Shown here piece by piece: positions 8,059 to 16,219 of a stretch of DNA of 64,000 bases. The DNA is taken from contig NZ_OX044366.1 of the NCBI RefSeq assembly GCF_943846705.1, positions 4,154,001-4,218,000 of the forward strand, read 5' to 3'. The stretch is from an uncultured Pseudomonas sp. GTDB taxonomy: Bacteria > Pseudomonadota > Gammaproteobacteria > Pseudomonadales > Pseudomonadaceae. The position numbers and the translations under genes were made by a program. The notes beneath the pieces are model-generated. The model searched no databases and was not told where the DNA came from. It saw only the letters and a program-made list of their open reading frames with translations. Within the stretch, counting starts at the first letter, position 1. Every line of letters starts with the position of its first letter.

Positions 8059-9835
8059 CGGCGTTAATCCACTCTTTGACAACCTGGGCGACGCGGCCCG
8101 GATCTTCCGCGACCAGGCTCTTGATGGCGTTTAGCTGGGCATCATACCCTTCACTCGGGCTAGGCAGGAGGATGCTTTGCGGCCCGCCTAGGCTGACCCG
8201 GTCTTCGGCCAAATCACCGCCCAGGCCACCCATTTCACCGAGTTCGACATCGCGGCCACGGCCATCGCCTAGTGCGCGGCCGGCACCGGTGATGTTATTC
8301 AGCACAGGGCGCAGCACACCGAATACCAACACCAGAATAAACAGCACGCCAAGCACTTGCTTGACCACATCCCAGAACCACGGCTGGGTGTAGAACGGAA
8401 TGTCGATTATTTCCTCGCCCTGCTCGATGGAGAACGGCGTATTGATCACGCTGACGCTGTCACCACGGCTGGCGTCGAAGCCCACCGAGTCCTGCACCAG
8501 ACGGGTAAAACGCGCCAGGTCATCACTGCTCCACGGCACACGAGTGACCTCGCCGGTCGCCGCATCGACCTTGGCCTGATCATCCACCACCACAGCCACC
8601 GACAAGCGGCGCAGACGCCCCTGCTGTTGCTTGGTGTAGCTGATAGAACGGTCCAGTTCAAAGTTACGCGTGGACTGCTCACGCTTGTCCGCCGGGTAAG
8701 GCGCTAGCATGGCCAGGCCGGTTGCTGGGTCGATGATCTGCGCGCCGTTGGCGTCGAGCAGCGGCTGCCCCGGGGCAATCGCTGCCGGCGCAGCCGCTGC
8801 ACCCGCACCCGCCTGCTGCGGCGCGGCAGCGGCACCTGGCGGCTGATTACTCAGGGCACCGGGCACGCCTTGCGGCGGCAGGCTGCTGGTGCGCTGCTCG
8901 TTGACTTGTTGTTCGCTGCGCAGCGCCGGCTGATCCGGGTTGAACATTTCCGAGGTGGATTCCACTGCACTGAAATCCACATCCGCAGACACTTCGGCCT
9001 TGTAGCGACCGGAGCCCAGTACCGGCTGCAGAATATTGTGCACGCGCTGAGTGAACAGGCTTTCCATGCGGCGGCTGTAGTCGAACTGTTTGCCGGCCAT
9101 GGTCAGCTCGGACATTTCCTGAATGTCCGAGAGCAGATTGCCTTTCTGGTCGACCACGGTGACCTGGGCCTTGTCCATTTCCGGCACGCTGCTGGCAACC
9201 AGGTTAACGATGGCCATCACCTGGCTCGGCTCCAGACCGCGCCCGGAATATAACTCGACCAGCACTGAGGCGCTGGGCTTGCGCTCATCGCGCACGAACA
9301 CCGAGCTTTTCGGGATTGCCAGATGCACGCGCGCAGCTTTGACGTTGTTCAGGCTGGAGACGGTGCGCGCCAGCTCGCCTTCCAGGCCGCGACGATAGCG
9401 GGTAGCTTCCATAAACTGGCTAGTGCCCAGGCCTTGCTCCTGGTCAAGAATCTCAAAGCCGACACTGTTGTCTTTCGGCGACACCCCTGCCGCAGCCAAA
9501 CGCATACGCGCCCGCGCCAGGTCATCAGCCTTAACCAGCAATGCACCGGAGCTGGGCTCCACGGTGTATTTGATATCGGCAGCGGATAACGTCTCCATCA
9601 CTTGCGAGGCGTCCATACCATCAAGGCTGCCATACAGCGGACGGTAATCAGGCTGTTGCGACCACAACACCACGGCAAAACCGATAGCCACGCTGGCGGC
9701 CAGGCCGACCAGCAGCCCGATCTGCCGCAACATCGACATATCGGCGAGGTTTTCCAGAAAGGCCAGGCCGAACAATGGTTTTTTCGGCTCACCAGCGGTG
9801 GTGGCAGGTACGTTTGCGGCGACAGCTTCAGCCAT
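8051..9835 (-). CDS. fliF: Flagellar MS-ring protein FliF
   Basis: FliF forms the MS ring in the inner membrane. The 594-residue protein has a first transmembrane helix at about 36-58, and periplasmic YscJ/FliF ring-building domains (DQEQGLGTSQFMEATRYRRGLEGEL, RVHLAIPKSSVF). A disordered Ala/Pro/Gln-rich loop lies around 320-370. A second transmembrane helix lies at about 475-497, followed by the C-terminal FliG-binding tail (YDAQLNAIKSLVAEDPGRVAQVVKEWI). AGGGCT lies upstream of the ATG, 15 bases after fliE. Confidence 0.97.
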   Translation of the reverse strand: MAEAVAANVPATTAGEPKKPLFGLAFLENLADMSMLRQIGLLVGLAASVAIGFAVVLWSQQPDYRPLYGSLDGMDASQVMETLSAADIKYTVEPSSGALLVKADDLARARMRLAAAGVSPKDNSVGFEILDQEQGLGTSQFMEATRYRRGLEGELARTVSSLNNVKAARVHLAIPKSSVFVRDERKPSASVLVELYSGRGLEPSQVMAIVNLVASSVPEMDKAQVTVVDQKGNLLSDIQEMSELTMAGKQFDYSRRMESLFTQRVHNILQPVLGSGRYKAEVSADVDFSAVESTSEMFNPDQPALRSEQQVNEQRTSSLPPQGVPGALSNQPPGAAAAPQQAGAGAAAAPAAIAPGQPLLDANGAQIIDPATGLAMLAPYPADKREQSTRNFELDRSISYTKQQQGRLRRLSVAVVVDDQAKVDAATGEVTRVPWSSDDLARFTRLVQDSVGFDASRGDSVSVINTPFSIEQGEEIIDIPFYTQPWFWDVVKQVLGVLFILVLVFGVLRPVLNNITGAGRALGDGRGRDVELGEMGGLGGDLAEDRVSLGGPQSILLPSPSEGYDAQLNAIKSLVAEDPGRVAQVVKEWINADE

Positions 9836-9850
9836 GATTCAGCCCTACCC

Positions 9851-10180
9851 TTAAACCGGCATCTGCATAATGTCTTGATAAGCCTGAACCAGTTTATTGC
9901 GGACCTGGGTCATGGCCTGGAAGGAAACGCTGGCTTTCTGCGAGGCGATCATCACGTCAGTCAAATCGACACCACTGGTGCCCATTTCAAAGGCAGTGGC
10001 CAGTTTATTGGAGGCCTGCTGGGTTTCGTTGACCTTGCCCACCGCCTGCCCGAGCATCTCGGAAAAGCTCGGCGCACCAGGTTCAGGCGTGCTGGCGACA
10101 GGCTTCTGACGCACCATGGCGTCGGCCTGCATGGAACGCATTTCCAGCATCAAACGATTGAATTCAACACCCTGGCTCAT
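9851..10180 (-). CDS. fliE: Flagellar hook-basal body complex protein FliE
   Basis: FliE joins the MS ring to the proximal rod and is the first exported rod component. The 109-residue product from the ATG at 10178-10180 (MSQGVEFNRLMLEMRSMQ) is the normal size, and it carries the family signature VDLTDVMIASQKASVSFQAMTQVRNKLVQAYQ split over its C-terminal half. GGAGG lies five bases before this ATG; a GTG four codons upstream overlaps the Shine-Dalgarno and is rejected. A sigma-54 promoter is 56 bases upstream, so this is the head of the fliEFGHIJ transcript. Confidence 0.95.
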   Translation of the reverse strand: MSQGVEFNRLMLEMRSMQADAMVRQKPVASTPEPGAPSFSEMLGQAVGKVNETQQASNKLATAFEMGTSGVDLTDVMIASQKASVSFQAMTQVRNKLVQAYQDIMQMPV

Positions 10181-10235
10181 CTCTACCTCCACTGGCCGCA
10201 GTTTTTTGACGCTTTGCGGCGTTTGCAGAGGTATT

Positions 10236-10250
10236 GCAACAAGGGTGCCA
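10236..10250 (-). promoter_or_regulatory. RpoN (sigma-54) -24/-12 promoter of fliE
   Basis: The minus strand reads TGGCACCCTTGTTGC, with one mismatch to the consensus TGGCACG-N4-TTGC and exact GG-N10-GC spacing. The fliE operon is an RpoN/FleR class III flagellar operon in P. aeruginosa. Confidence 0.85.
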
Positions 10251-10274
10251 GGTTATCGCGTGAGCGCTCAGCGC

Positions 10275-10496
10275 CTATTTACGTGCCTGCGAGCGGATAT
10301 ACAGCGCCTCAACCTTCTCGCGCGCCCAAGGCGTCTTGCGCAAAAAGGTCAAGCTGGACTTGATGCTCGGGTCGCTCTTGAAACAACGAATGTCGATCCG
10401 TTGCGCCAGACCGTCCCAGCCGTACTGAGCCACCAAAGCGCTGAGGACAGTTTCAAGGGTGACGCCATGCAGCGGATCTTTTGCAGTGTTAGCCAT
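10275..10496 (-). CDS. VF530 family small DNA-binding-like protein (DUF2132)
   Basis: This 73-residue protein (MANTAKDPLHGVTLE, ERIDIRCF-like core reading RIDIRCFKSDPSIKSSLTFLRKTPWAR) matches the VF530 family. That fold is a small alpha-helical domain related to double-stranded DNA-binding proteins, with no defined cellular role. The ATG at 10494-10496 is preferred to a longer frame because family members start a few residues before DPLHG. It is monocistronic between the fliE promoter and the 2OG oxygenase gene. Confidence 0.8.
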   Translation of the reverse strand: MANTAKDPLHGVTLETVLSALVAQYGWDGLAQRIDIRCFKSDPSIKSSLTFLRKTPWAREKVEALYIRSQARK

Positions 10497-10611
10497 GCGG
10501 AACCTGTACGGGGATGCGTGAAAGTGCGCCACCTTAGCCGCGCAGCGCGATAAGCGAAAGCTCCAGCCGCGCAAATGCGCGAGCTGACGCGGATGATAGC
10601 TGCCGCCCTAC

Positions 10612-11721
10612 TCACCCCGTTACGGCTGGTGGGGGCGTGTCCTCTAGAAACACCAGATTCTCCTCCCTGACACGCCGGCCGGCCTCATCATAGAGAAAAG
10701 GTAGAAACATATAGCGCCGCCCGGCGGTGACCGGCGTTGCCTCATGCAGCAAGCCACAGGAAAACACCACTACGCCTCCCGTAGGCGCGGCGTACAGGCC
10801 TGAACCAAACTCAGGGAAGCGCAGATAACCGCCCTCGTACTCGCCACTGTTGAGAAACAGTGACACTGCAAACCCCCGGTGTGCCGTACCTTTGGTGGTG
10901 TTGTCGCGGTGCGCGCGAAAGTGCCCTCCCTCTTGGGCGTCATAACAGCCGATCAGATAACGCTCCATACAGCTTGCCTTGAACTGAAACGCCCGCTGCA
11001 ACAGTGGTACCACCCGCTCCTGAATACGACGCTGACACGCTGCTCGCAACAACGGCTCTTCTAGCGTGCAGTCGCGCCTAACCTTATGGTCACGGCCAAA
11101 CACCTGCACAGTCTTACCATCGACCTCCTGCATAAAACCCGAAGCAGTGCCGCCCTGGGTGCCGTAGTAGTCGATCAAGGCCTGACACAGCGCCGGCTCA
11201 AACACCCGCGGCAGAACCAACACCGGAGCCTCACCACTGGCCGGGTACGCAGGAGCGATCGGCGGTAAACGCTGCAACACTGCCAACAGAGCGGTCATGT
11301 GAGCCTCTTCCTCGCCCTGAAACGGCAAGACGGCCGCCACCCGCAGCAAAGGGTCGAGCACATAAGTCACGCGCTGATAATCCCCAGATTCCTGCCAACC
11401 CCCATATAAGGCACTGACCTTGCGTTCGAAATCCAAAAAATAGCGAACGCCGGGCAGTGAACTGGCCACCCGCTGTTGACGTTCATCCGCTGGGTCGACC
11501 GAGACCCCGAAGAAGGACAGGCTCTGGTCATCAAAACGCGGGCGCAACTTGGCAAGCCGCCTAAGTAGTCGAGCGCTACCCGGCTCGGCCGCAGAACCGA
11601 AGAAACACAACACGATGTAACGCCCAGCCACCGTATCGAAGACGAAACGGTCCTTGTTCAGCGTGCGGCAGGTGAACCAGGGGGCTGGCTCGCCCAACCC
11701 TATAAATGCGCCGGGTTTCAC
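10612..11721 (-). CDS. Thioredoxin-fold / 2OG-Fe(II) oxygenase fusion protein
   Basis: The 369-residue product joins two domains. Residues 1-155 form an AhpC/TSA-like (redoxin) fold (IGLGEPAPWF, FFGVSVDPADE), but the expected peroxidatic Cys region reads SAAEPGSA, so it is probably not an active peroxidase. Residues 165-369 form a prolyl-4-hydroxylase-type 2OG-Fe(II) oxygenase: iron ligands His271 and Asp273 (AHRDN), distal His326 (LLHEATP) and a 2-oxoglutarate-binding Arg at 335/336. The start is the GTG at 11719-11721, because AAGGAGGT lies five bases before it; the longer upstream frame has no homology. The substrate is unknown. The gene follows putP on the minus strand, beyond putP's terminator. 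Confidence 0.82.
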   Translation of the reverse strand: MKPGAFIGLGEPAPWFTCRTLNKDRFVFDTVAGRYIVLCFFGSAAEPGSARLLRRLAKLRPRFDDQSLSFFGVSVDPADERQQRVASSLPGVRYFLDFERKVSALYGGWQESGDYQRVTYVLDPLLRVAAVLPFQGEEEAHMTALLAVLQRLPPIAPAYPASGEAPVLVLPRVFEPALCQALIDYYGTQGGTASGFMQEVDGKTVQVFGRDHKVRRDCTLEEPLLRAACQRRIQERVVPLLQRAFQFKASCMERYLIGCYDAQEGGHFRAHRDNTTKGTAHRGFAVSLFLNSGEYEGGYLRFPEFGSGLYAAPTGGVVVFSCGLLHEATPVTAGRRYMFLPFLYDEAGRRVREENLVFLEDTPPPAVTG

Positions 11722-11893
11722 TGCACACCTCCTTGCGCAAAGCGCAGCGCCACTCAATAGGGAAGCCAAGCGGTTAGCACAAGGATAGTCGGCGAGTATA
11801 GGAATGACAGCCAGGTGCGGCTCCGCGCCCCGCGCATACACTCGAGCAGCCTTGGGGCGTGACACGCTGTAGCCGCTGGAATTTTTCAGGCAT

Positions 11894-11929
11894 AAAAAAG
11901 CCGGCCCAATACCCGAAGGTATGGCCGGC
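11894..11929 (-). terminator. Rho-independent terminator of putP
   Basis: GCCGGCC (11900-11906) pairs with GGCCGGC (11923-11929), with an inner stem ATACC/GGTAT around a CGAA loop. On the minus strand it is followed by six T (11899-11894). It lies 58 bases beyond the putP stop. Confidence 0.85.
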
Positions 11930-11987
11930 GCAGTTTCTTCAATCACTCAGCCTGCCGCAGTAATCTGCAGCGACTGGATAGGTCTTC

Positions 11988-13484
11988 TCAGGCGCGATGG
12001 GCGTCCTGGTATTCCTTCTCCGCTTCGTCGAAGCGCTTGACCATGCTGACCGAAGGACCATTGCCGACTTTGCTGAACACGACGATGGCCAGAGTGGCGA
12101 GGATAAAGCCTGGGATGATTTCGTACAGCCCCAGATGGCCGAGCAGATTCTTCCACAGGATCACGGTCAGGGCACCGACCACCATGCCAGCCAGGGCACC
12201 ATTGCGGGTCATCTGCTTCCATACCAGCGACAGGATCACGACCGGACCAAACGCCGCACCGAAGCCTGCCCACGCATAGGACACCAAGCCCAGCACGCGG
12301 TTTTCCGGATTGGAGGCCAGCATGATGGCGACAATGGCAATCAGCAGCACCATGCTACGTCCGACCCATACCAGCTCAGTCTGCGAGGCACCTTTACGCA
12401 GGAAGGCTTTGTAGAAGTCTTCGGTTAGGGCGCTGGAGCACACCAGCAGCTGGCAGCTCAGGGTACTCATCACTGCCGCCAGGATGGCAGACAACAGAAT
12501 ACCGGCGATCCATGGGTTGAACAGCAGCTTGGCCAGTTCAATAAACACCCGCTCCGGGTTCTCGGTCACGGGGCCTGCAAGGTCCGGGTGAGCCGCAAAG
12601 TAGGCAATACCGAAGAAGCCGACGGCCACAGCGCCGCTCAGGGTCAGCACCATCCAGGTCATGGAGATGCGACGGGCCGCAGGGATCGACTTAACCGAAT
12701 CAGCCGCCATAAAACGCGCCAGAATATGCGGCTGGCCGAAGTAGCCCAGGCCCCACGCCATTAGTGAAATAACACCCACGAAGGTCGCACCTTTGAGCAT
12801 GTCAAAGTTGGTCGCGTCCTGCAGTTCGATAGCCGCGAAGGTGGTATCAGCCCCCCCTGTGGCAAGCATCACCACAACAGGAGTGAGGATCAGGGCAAAG
12901 ATCATCAGCGTGGCTTGTACGGTGTCAGTCCAGCTTACCGCGAGGAAACCACCAATGAAGGTGTAGGCAATGGTCGCCGCAGCGCCGGCCCACAAGGCGG
13001 TCTCGTAGGACATGCCGAAGGTGCTTTCGAATAGTCGAGCACCCGCTACCACACCCGAGGCGCAGTAGATGGTGAAGAACACCAGAATCACCAGCGCGGA
13101 GAAGATACGCAGCAGGCGGCTGCTGTCTTCGAAGCGGTTGGTGAAGTAATCCGGCAGGGTCAAGGCATTGCCATTGTGCTCGGTCTGCACGCGCAGGCGG
13201 CCAGCGACAAACAACCAGTTCAGGTAAGCCCCGACCACCAGGCCGATGGCAATCCAGCCTTCAGACAGACCGGACAGGTATACCGCACCCGGCAAGCCCA
13301 TAAGCAGCCAGCCGCTCATGTCCGATGCACCCGCCGACAAGGCGGTGACAAAGCTACCGAGGCTACGACCACCGAGGATGTAGTCAGAAAGGTTCTTGGT
13401 GCGCATATAAGCGAACAGGCCGATCAGCACCATGAGCGCGATGTACACCACGAAGGTGACAAGCATCGGAGTACTTGCAGTCAT
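11988..13484 (-). CDS. putP: Sodium/proline symporter PutP
   Basis: PutP imports proline with Na+. The 498-residue polytopic protein belongs to the sodium:solute symporter family, with about 13 transmembrane helices. Family motifs include GGRSLGSFVTALSAGASDMSGWLLMGLPG in TM2 and the TM8 region (LLSAILAAVMSTLSCQLL). The ATG at 13482-13484 follows an AGAGG ribosome site. Upstream of that lies an AATAACAACAA run resembling a Crc/Hfq target. putA is not in the window. Confidence 0.95.
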   Translation of the reverse strand: MTASTPMLVTFVVYIALMVLIGLFAYMRTKNLSDYILGGRSLGSFVTALSAGASDMSGWLLMGLPGAVYLSGLSEGWIAIGLVVGAYLNWLFVAGRLRVQTEHNGNALTLPDYFTNRFEDSSRLLRIFSALVILVFFTIYCASGVVAGARLFESTFGMSYETALWAGAAATIAYTFIGGFLAVSWTDTVQATLMIFALILTPVVVMLATGGADTTFAAIELQDATNFDMLKGATFVGVISLMAWGLGYFGQPHILARFMAADSVKSIPAARRISMTWMVLTLSGAVAVGFFGIAYFAAHPDLAGPVTENPERVFIELAKLLFNPWIAGILLSAILAAVMSTLSCQLLVCSSALTEDFYKAFLRKGASQTELVWVGRSMVLLIAIVAIMLASNPENRVLGLVSYAWAGFGAAFGPVVILSLVWKQMTRNGALAGMVVGALTVILWKNLLGHLGLYEIIPGFILATLAIVVFSKVGNGPSVSMVKRFDEAEKEYQDAHRA

Positions 13485-14070
13485 TAGGGGATTACCTCTT
13501 GATTGTTGTTATTGCGGCAACAGGGAGTAGCCCCATTGCCAACGTGGCATTTCATACCTGCGGTGCAGGTAAAGCCGGTTACCGCAGTCGGAGCGCAAGG
13601 CCCCACTCCAAAAACGCGCGCATGCCGCAAAAACAGTCGCCCGTAAAACTCCTTTAATTGCCTGCTAGAGCCTTACACCCAGCCAGACTCAGCACGCGCT
13701 TAAACCGCTGATAAATACTGCGCACTGCTAACAACTTAACATCACAGGCATACAGAGCCTGCGCAAGATCAGCCTCGCACGCGACCAGACGAATGTCCTT
13801 TAGTGGCACGCTACCTGTATTAGGTCTAGCCCAATTGCAGCAACTTGGCGGGACATCTTGTGGCAGACATCTGTGCACGGCATAAGCCGGGAACGGAATT
13901 TAGTGGCAGAGGCATAAGCGCTTCTTACAAAAAGCTCTGGAGTTTTTGCAAAATCCTCCAGGCCGGGAACTTCTGGCAAACGTTTGTTTAAAGCGAGTCT
14001 TCCCACCTAGCGCGCTAGCATACCCGCACAGTGCCGTTCTAGACTGCCTGCATAAACATGGAGGTGTACA
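13485..14070. other. Intergenic region between divergent putP and HDOD gene
   Basis: This 586-base region holds the putP leader at its left end and the leader of the HDOD gene (GGAGGT before a TTG start) at its right end. The small frames present (for example 13654-13878 minus) have no recognisable motifs, ribosome sites or family features. No RNA gene or repeat is evident. Confidence 0.6.
13503..13513 (-). promoter_or_regulatory. Candidate Crc/Hfq catabolite-activity motif in putP leader
   Basis: On the mRNA strand the sequence is AATAACAACAA, containing AANAANAA twice, just upstream of the putP Shine-Dalgarno. Such A-rich motifs bind Hfq with Crc to block translation when preferred carbon sources are present. 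Confidence 0.55.
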
Positions 14071-14928
14071 TTGCAGAGCGAAACATCCGATTACTCAATC
14101 TACCGGCGTTTAGTCTCGCAACTGATGCAGGGTGAAGAGCAATTGCCCAGCCTGCCGACCATCACCATGGAGATCCGCCGGGCCCTGGGCGATCCTAATA
14201 TCTCTCTTAATGCCTTGGCGCGTTTAGTCAGTCACGATCCTGCGCTCAGCGCTCTGCTGATGAAGCATGCCTCCAGCGCGCTGTATCGCCATACCACCCC
14301 GCCTAAATCGCTGCTTGAGGTCATCAACCGCCTCGGCATGAGCGAAGTCGACCGGATTACCATGGCGCACAGCATCAAAAGCCTGTTCACCCTGCATAGC
14401 CCTGGGCATAAACGACTATTTATCGAAGCGTGGGAGCGCCTGGTGATCAAGGCCAGTACCTGCGCCATGCTGGCGCGCCTGCTGGGCCGGGTGACGGCGG
14501 AGCACGCCCTGCTGGCCAGCCTACTCAGTGAGGTGGGCACCCTGGCCGTGCTCTCAGCCTTTCGCAGCGAGACCATCACACCCTCTACCGAGCTGTATGA
14601 CAAGCTGTGCAACGAATACAGCCAGTCACTCGGCATCATCGTGCTGAAAAAATGGTCGGTAGATGACGACTATATCGAGCTTATCCGCAACACCGGCAAT
14701 TGGCAGTTCAGCCCGGAAGACACGCTGCAATTGTTGGATCTGGTCAACCTAGCGCGTTATCACACGATTAAAGCGCGCGAGCCGAATGCCGACTTACCGC
14801 CATTAGAGGAACTGGCGGCGTATCAGAAACTGCTGCCACCACAAGACATGATCGACGAGAACGGTGCACTCAGCCTACTGAGCAGTCACCGCGCCGAGAT
14901 CCTGGCGATTGCGCAAACCTTGCGCTGA
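14071..14928 (+). CDS. HDOD domain signalling protein
   Basis: This 285-residue HDOD protein (PSLPTITMEIRRALGDPNISLNALARLVSHDPALSALLMKHASS, in pieces) resembles the HD-related output-domain family. It lacks the full metal-binding HD motif, and such proteins act as signalling adaptors rather than nucleotide hydrolases. The start is taken as TTG at 14071, because GGAGGT lies five bases upstream; the ATG at 14058 is out of frame. It converges with the globin gene, ten bases away. No partner is evident. Confidence 0.82.
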   Translation: MQSETSDYSIYRRLVSQLMQGEEQLPSLPTITMEIRRALGDPNISLNALARLVSHDPALSALLMKHASSALYRHTTPPKSLLEVINRLGMSEVDRITMAHSIKSLFTLHSPGHKRLFIEAWERLVIKASTCAMLARLLGRVTAEHALLASLLSEVGTLAVLSAFRSETITPSTELYDKLCNEYSQSLGIIVLKKWSVDDDYIELIRNTGNWQFSPEDTLQLLDLVNLARYHTIKAREPNADLPPLEELAAYQKLLPPQDMIDENGALSLLSSHRAEILAIAQTLR

Positions 14929-14937
14929 GCCACTCCT

Positions 14938-15357
14938 CTAACGATCAATTACCTGCGCCCGCATCGGCGCGAGACGGGCCAATAAGCGATTCTGCGCGGG
15001 CATGGCGACGCCCTGGCTGCTCATGGCCGTTTGCAGGTTCTCGACCAGAGCATTGAAATCGCTCGGGGTAAGATTTTGGCCCTTATGGCTTTCCGCCATG
15101 CTATCGCCGGTATAGGTGCAGGGGCCACCGGCTTCAACGCAGATCTGTTCCACCAGTTTGTCGCGCAAGCGCACGATGTCGATGTTCTCGAAGTGCCGAA
15201 CGATGCGTGGGTCAGCGGCGATATTCAACAGCATGCCTTCGACGATACGGGTAATTCCGGCTTGCTCGCCGAGGTCACTGTAGAGGCTGTCGTCTCTAGC
15301 TGACTGCTGAGCACAGCCACTCAGGAGCAAAAAAAATAGTATCAGCAGGCTGCGCAT
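14938..15357 (-). CDS. Group 1 truncated haemoglobin, predicted lipoprotein
   Basis: This 139-residue product has a signal peptide with lipobox LLSGC (Cys15), followed by a complete truncated-globin domain: LYSDLGEQAGI, ADPRIVRHF, GGPCTYTG, and MAESHKGQNL with the probable proximal haem ligand His91. Group 1 truncated globins bind O2 or NO; cytoplasmic location is usual, so the lipoprotein signal is notable. It is the last gene of a four-gene minus-strand set and starts two bases after the DUF3034 stop, so it is probably co-translated. Binding and function are inferred only. Confidence 0.85.
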   Translation of the reverse strand: MRSLLILFFLLLSGCAQQSARDDSLYSDLGEQAGITRIVEGMLLNIAADPRIVRHFENIDIVRLRDKLVEQICVEAGGPCTYTGDSMAESHKGQNLTPSDFNALVENLQTAMSSQGVAMPAQNRLLARLAPMRAQVIDR

Positions 15358-15359
15358 GT

Positions 15360-16217
15360 TTAAAAACTCCCCTGTACGGAGAGGTAAACGCCGTTCTGAT
15401 TATCCAGCGTGGCGATTTCACCGAGGCGCGCATAGGCCAGCACCAGCGCCAGGTTCTTGTTGGGGAAGTAGCCGAGAAACAGATCGGCCCAGTCACTCTC
15501 TCCAGCAAAGCTGAGGTTATCCGGCTTCTCTCGATACTCCAGCCCCAGCGCCCAACGCGGATTGAACAGCACGGCGATGGAGCCCTCTTTAAGCACCGAG
15601 TGACGATCACGCCGATCACCACCAAAGCCCAGCAGGCCCAGCTCGTTGGCCCGACTGTAGCGGATGCCGCCGTTGAGCAGCAGGTTGTAGCCAAAGGCAC
15701 CGCCGAGGATCAACCGGCTGGCGTTGAGATAAGCTTCGGTGTCCTCACTGCGCTGCGCGCCCACCAAACGAGGGATCAGAAAGTCCTTCTGCCGTTTGTG
15801 CTGAAGGCCGATTGCCACCTGTGGCAGCTGGTCGTAGATCAGGTCACCGAACAGACGTACCTTAAGGCCGAAAACATCCTGACTCAGGCTGTTTTCCGGC
15901 AAATTCAGGTTGCGCGCCAAGTTACCCAGATCAAAGCGCTGGCGGGCATAGGACAGCTCAATCCGGTTATCGAATGCTACGCCAACACCCGCCACATCCA
16001 GACGGTAATCGCCGGTTTGCACCCGTGTGGCGAAGACGTCAGCGCCCCATTCGCCACGCTCACCATAACCGGACAGCACCGCCCAGGGCGTGATGCCGCC
16101 GCCGGCCGCGCCTTCGAGGCTACTGGCACCACCAGTGGCCAGCATGCGCCCATCGGCCCAGGTCAGATTGGCCAGCAAGGTGAGTAACAGCACGATGCCA
16201 CGCGGCAGGTTTAGCAT
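15360..16217 (-). CDS. DUF3034 family outer-membrane-like protein
   Basis: The 285-residue product has a signal peptide (MLNLPRGIVLLLTLLANLTWA) and alternating beta-strand sequence with many aromatic girdle residues. It ends in Phe (YLSVQGSF), as outer-membrane barrels do. The pattern matches the DUF3034 family (GGASSLEGAAGGGITPWAVL, LPQVAIGLQHKR). Function is unknown. The ATG at 16215-16217 lies two bases after the stop of the GGDEF-EAL gene; a TTG two codons earlier overlaps that stop. Tight coupling with the c-di-GMP, cupredoxin and globin genes suggests a joint role. Confidence 0.8.
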   Translation of the reverse strand: MLNLPRGIVLLLTLLANLTWADGRMLATGGASSLEGAAGGGITPWAVLSGYGERGEWGADVFATRVQTGDYRLDVAGVGVAFDNRIELSYARQRFDLGNLARNLNLPENSLSQDVFGLKVRLFGDLIYDQLPQVAIGLQHKRQKDFLIPRLVGAQRSEDTEAYLNASRLILGGAFGYNLLLNGGIRYSRANELGLLGFGGDRRDRHSVLKEGSIAVLFNPRWALGLEYREKPDNLSFAGESDWADLFLGYFPNKNLALVLAYARLGEIATLDNQNGVYLSVQGSF

Positions 16218-16219
16218 GC

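Noticed and set aside
11947..12273. 108-residue minus-strand frame overlapping the putP 3' end
   Set aside because: It is in another frame inside putP, with no domain or ribosome site. It is a shadow of the transporter.
13804..13820. TGGCACG-like sequence suggesting a sigma-54 promoter
   Set aside because: The GC at -12 is missing (CTGT), so the essential spacing pair is not met.
13654..14006. Small minus-strand frames upstream of the HDOD gene
   Set aside because: No domain, poor starts, and no sign of a truncated putA or other known gene.
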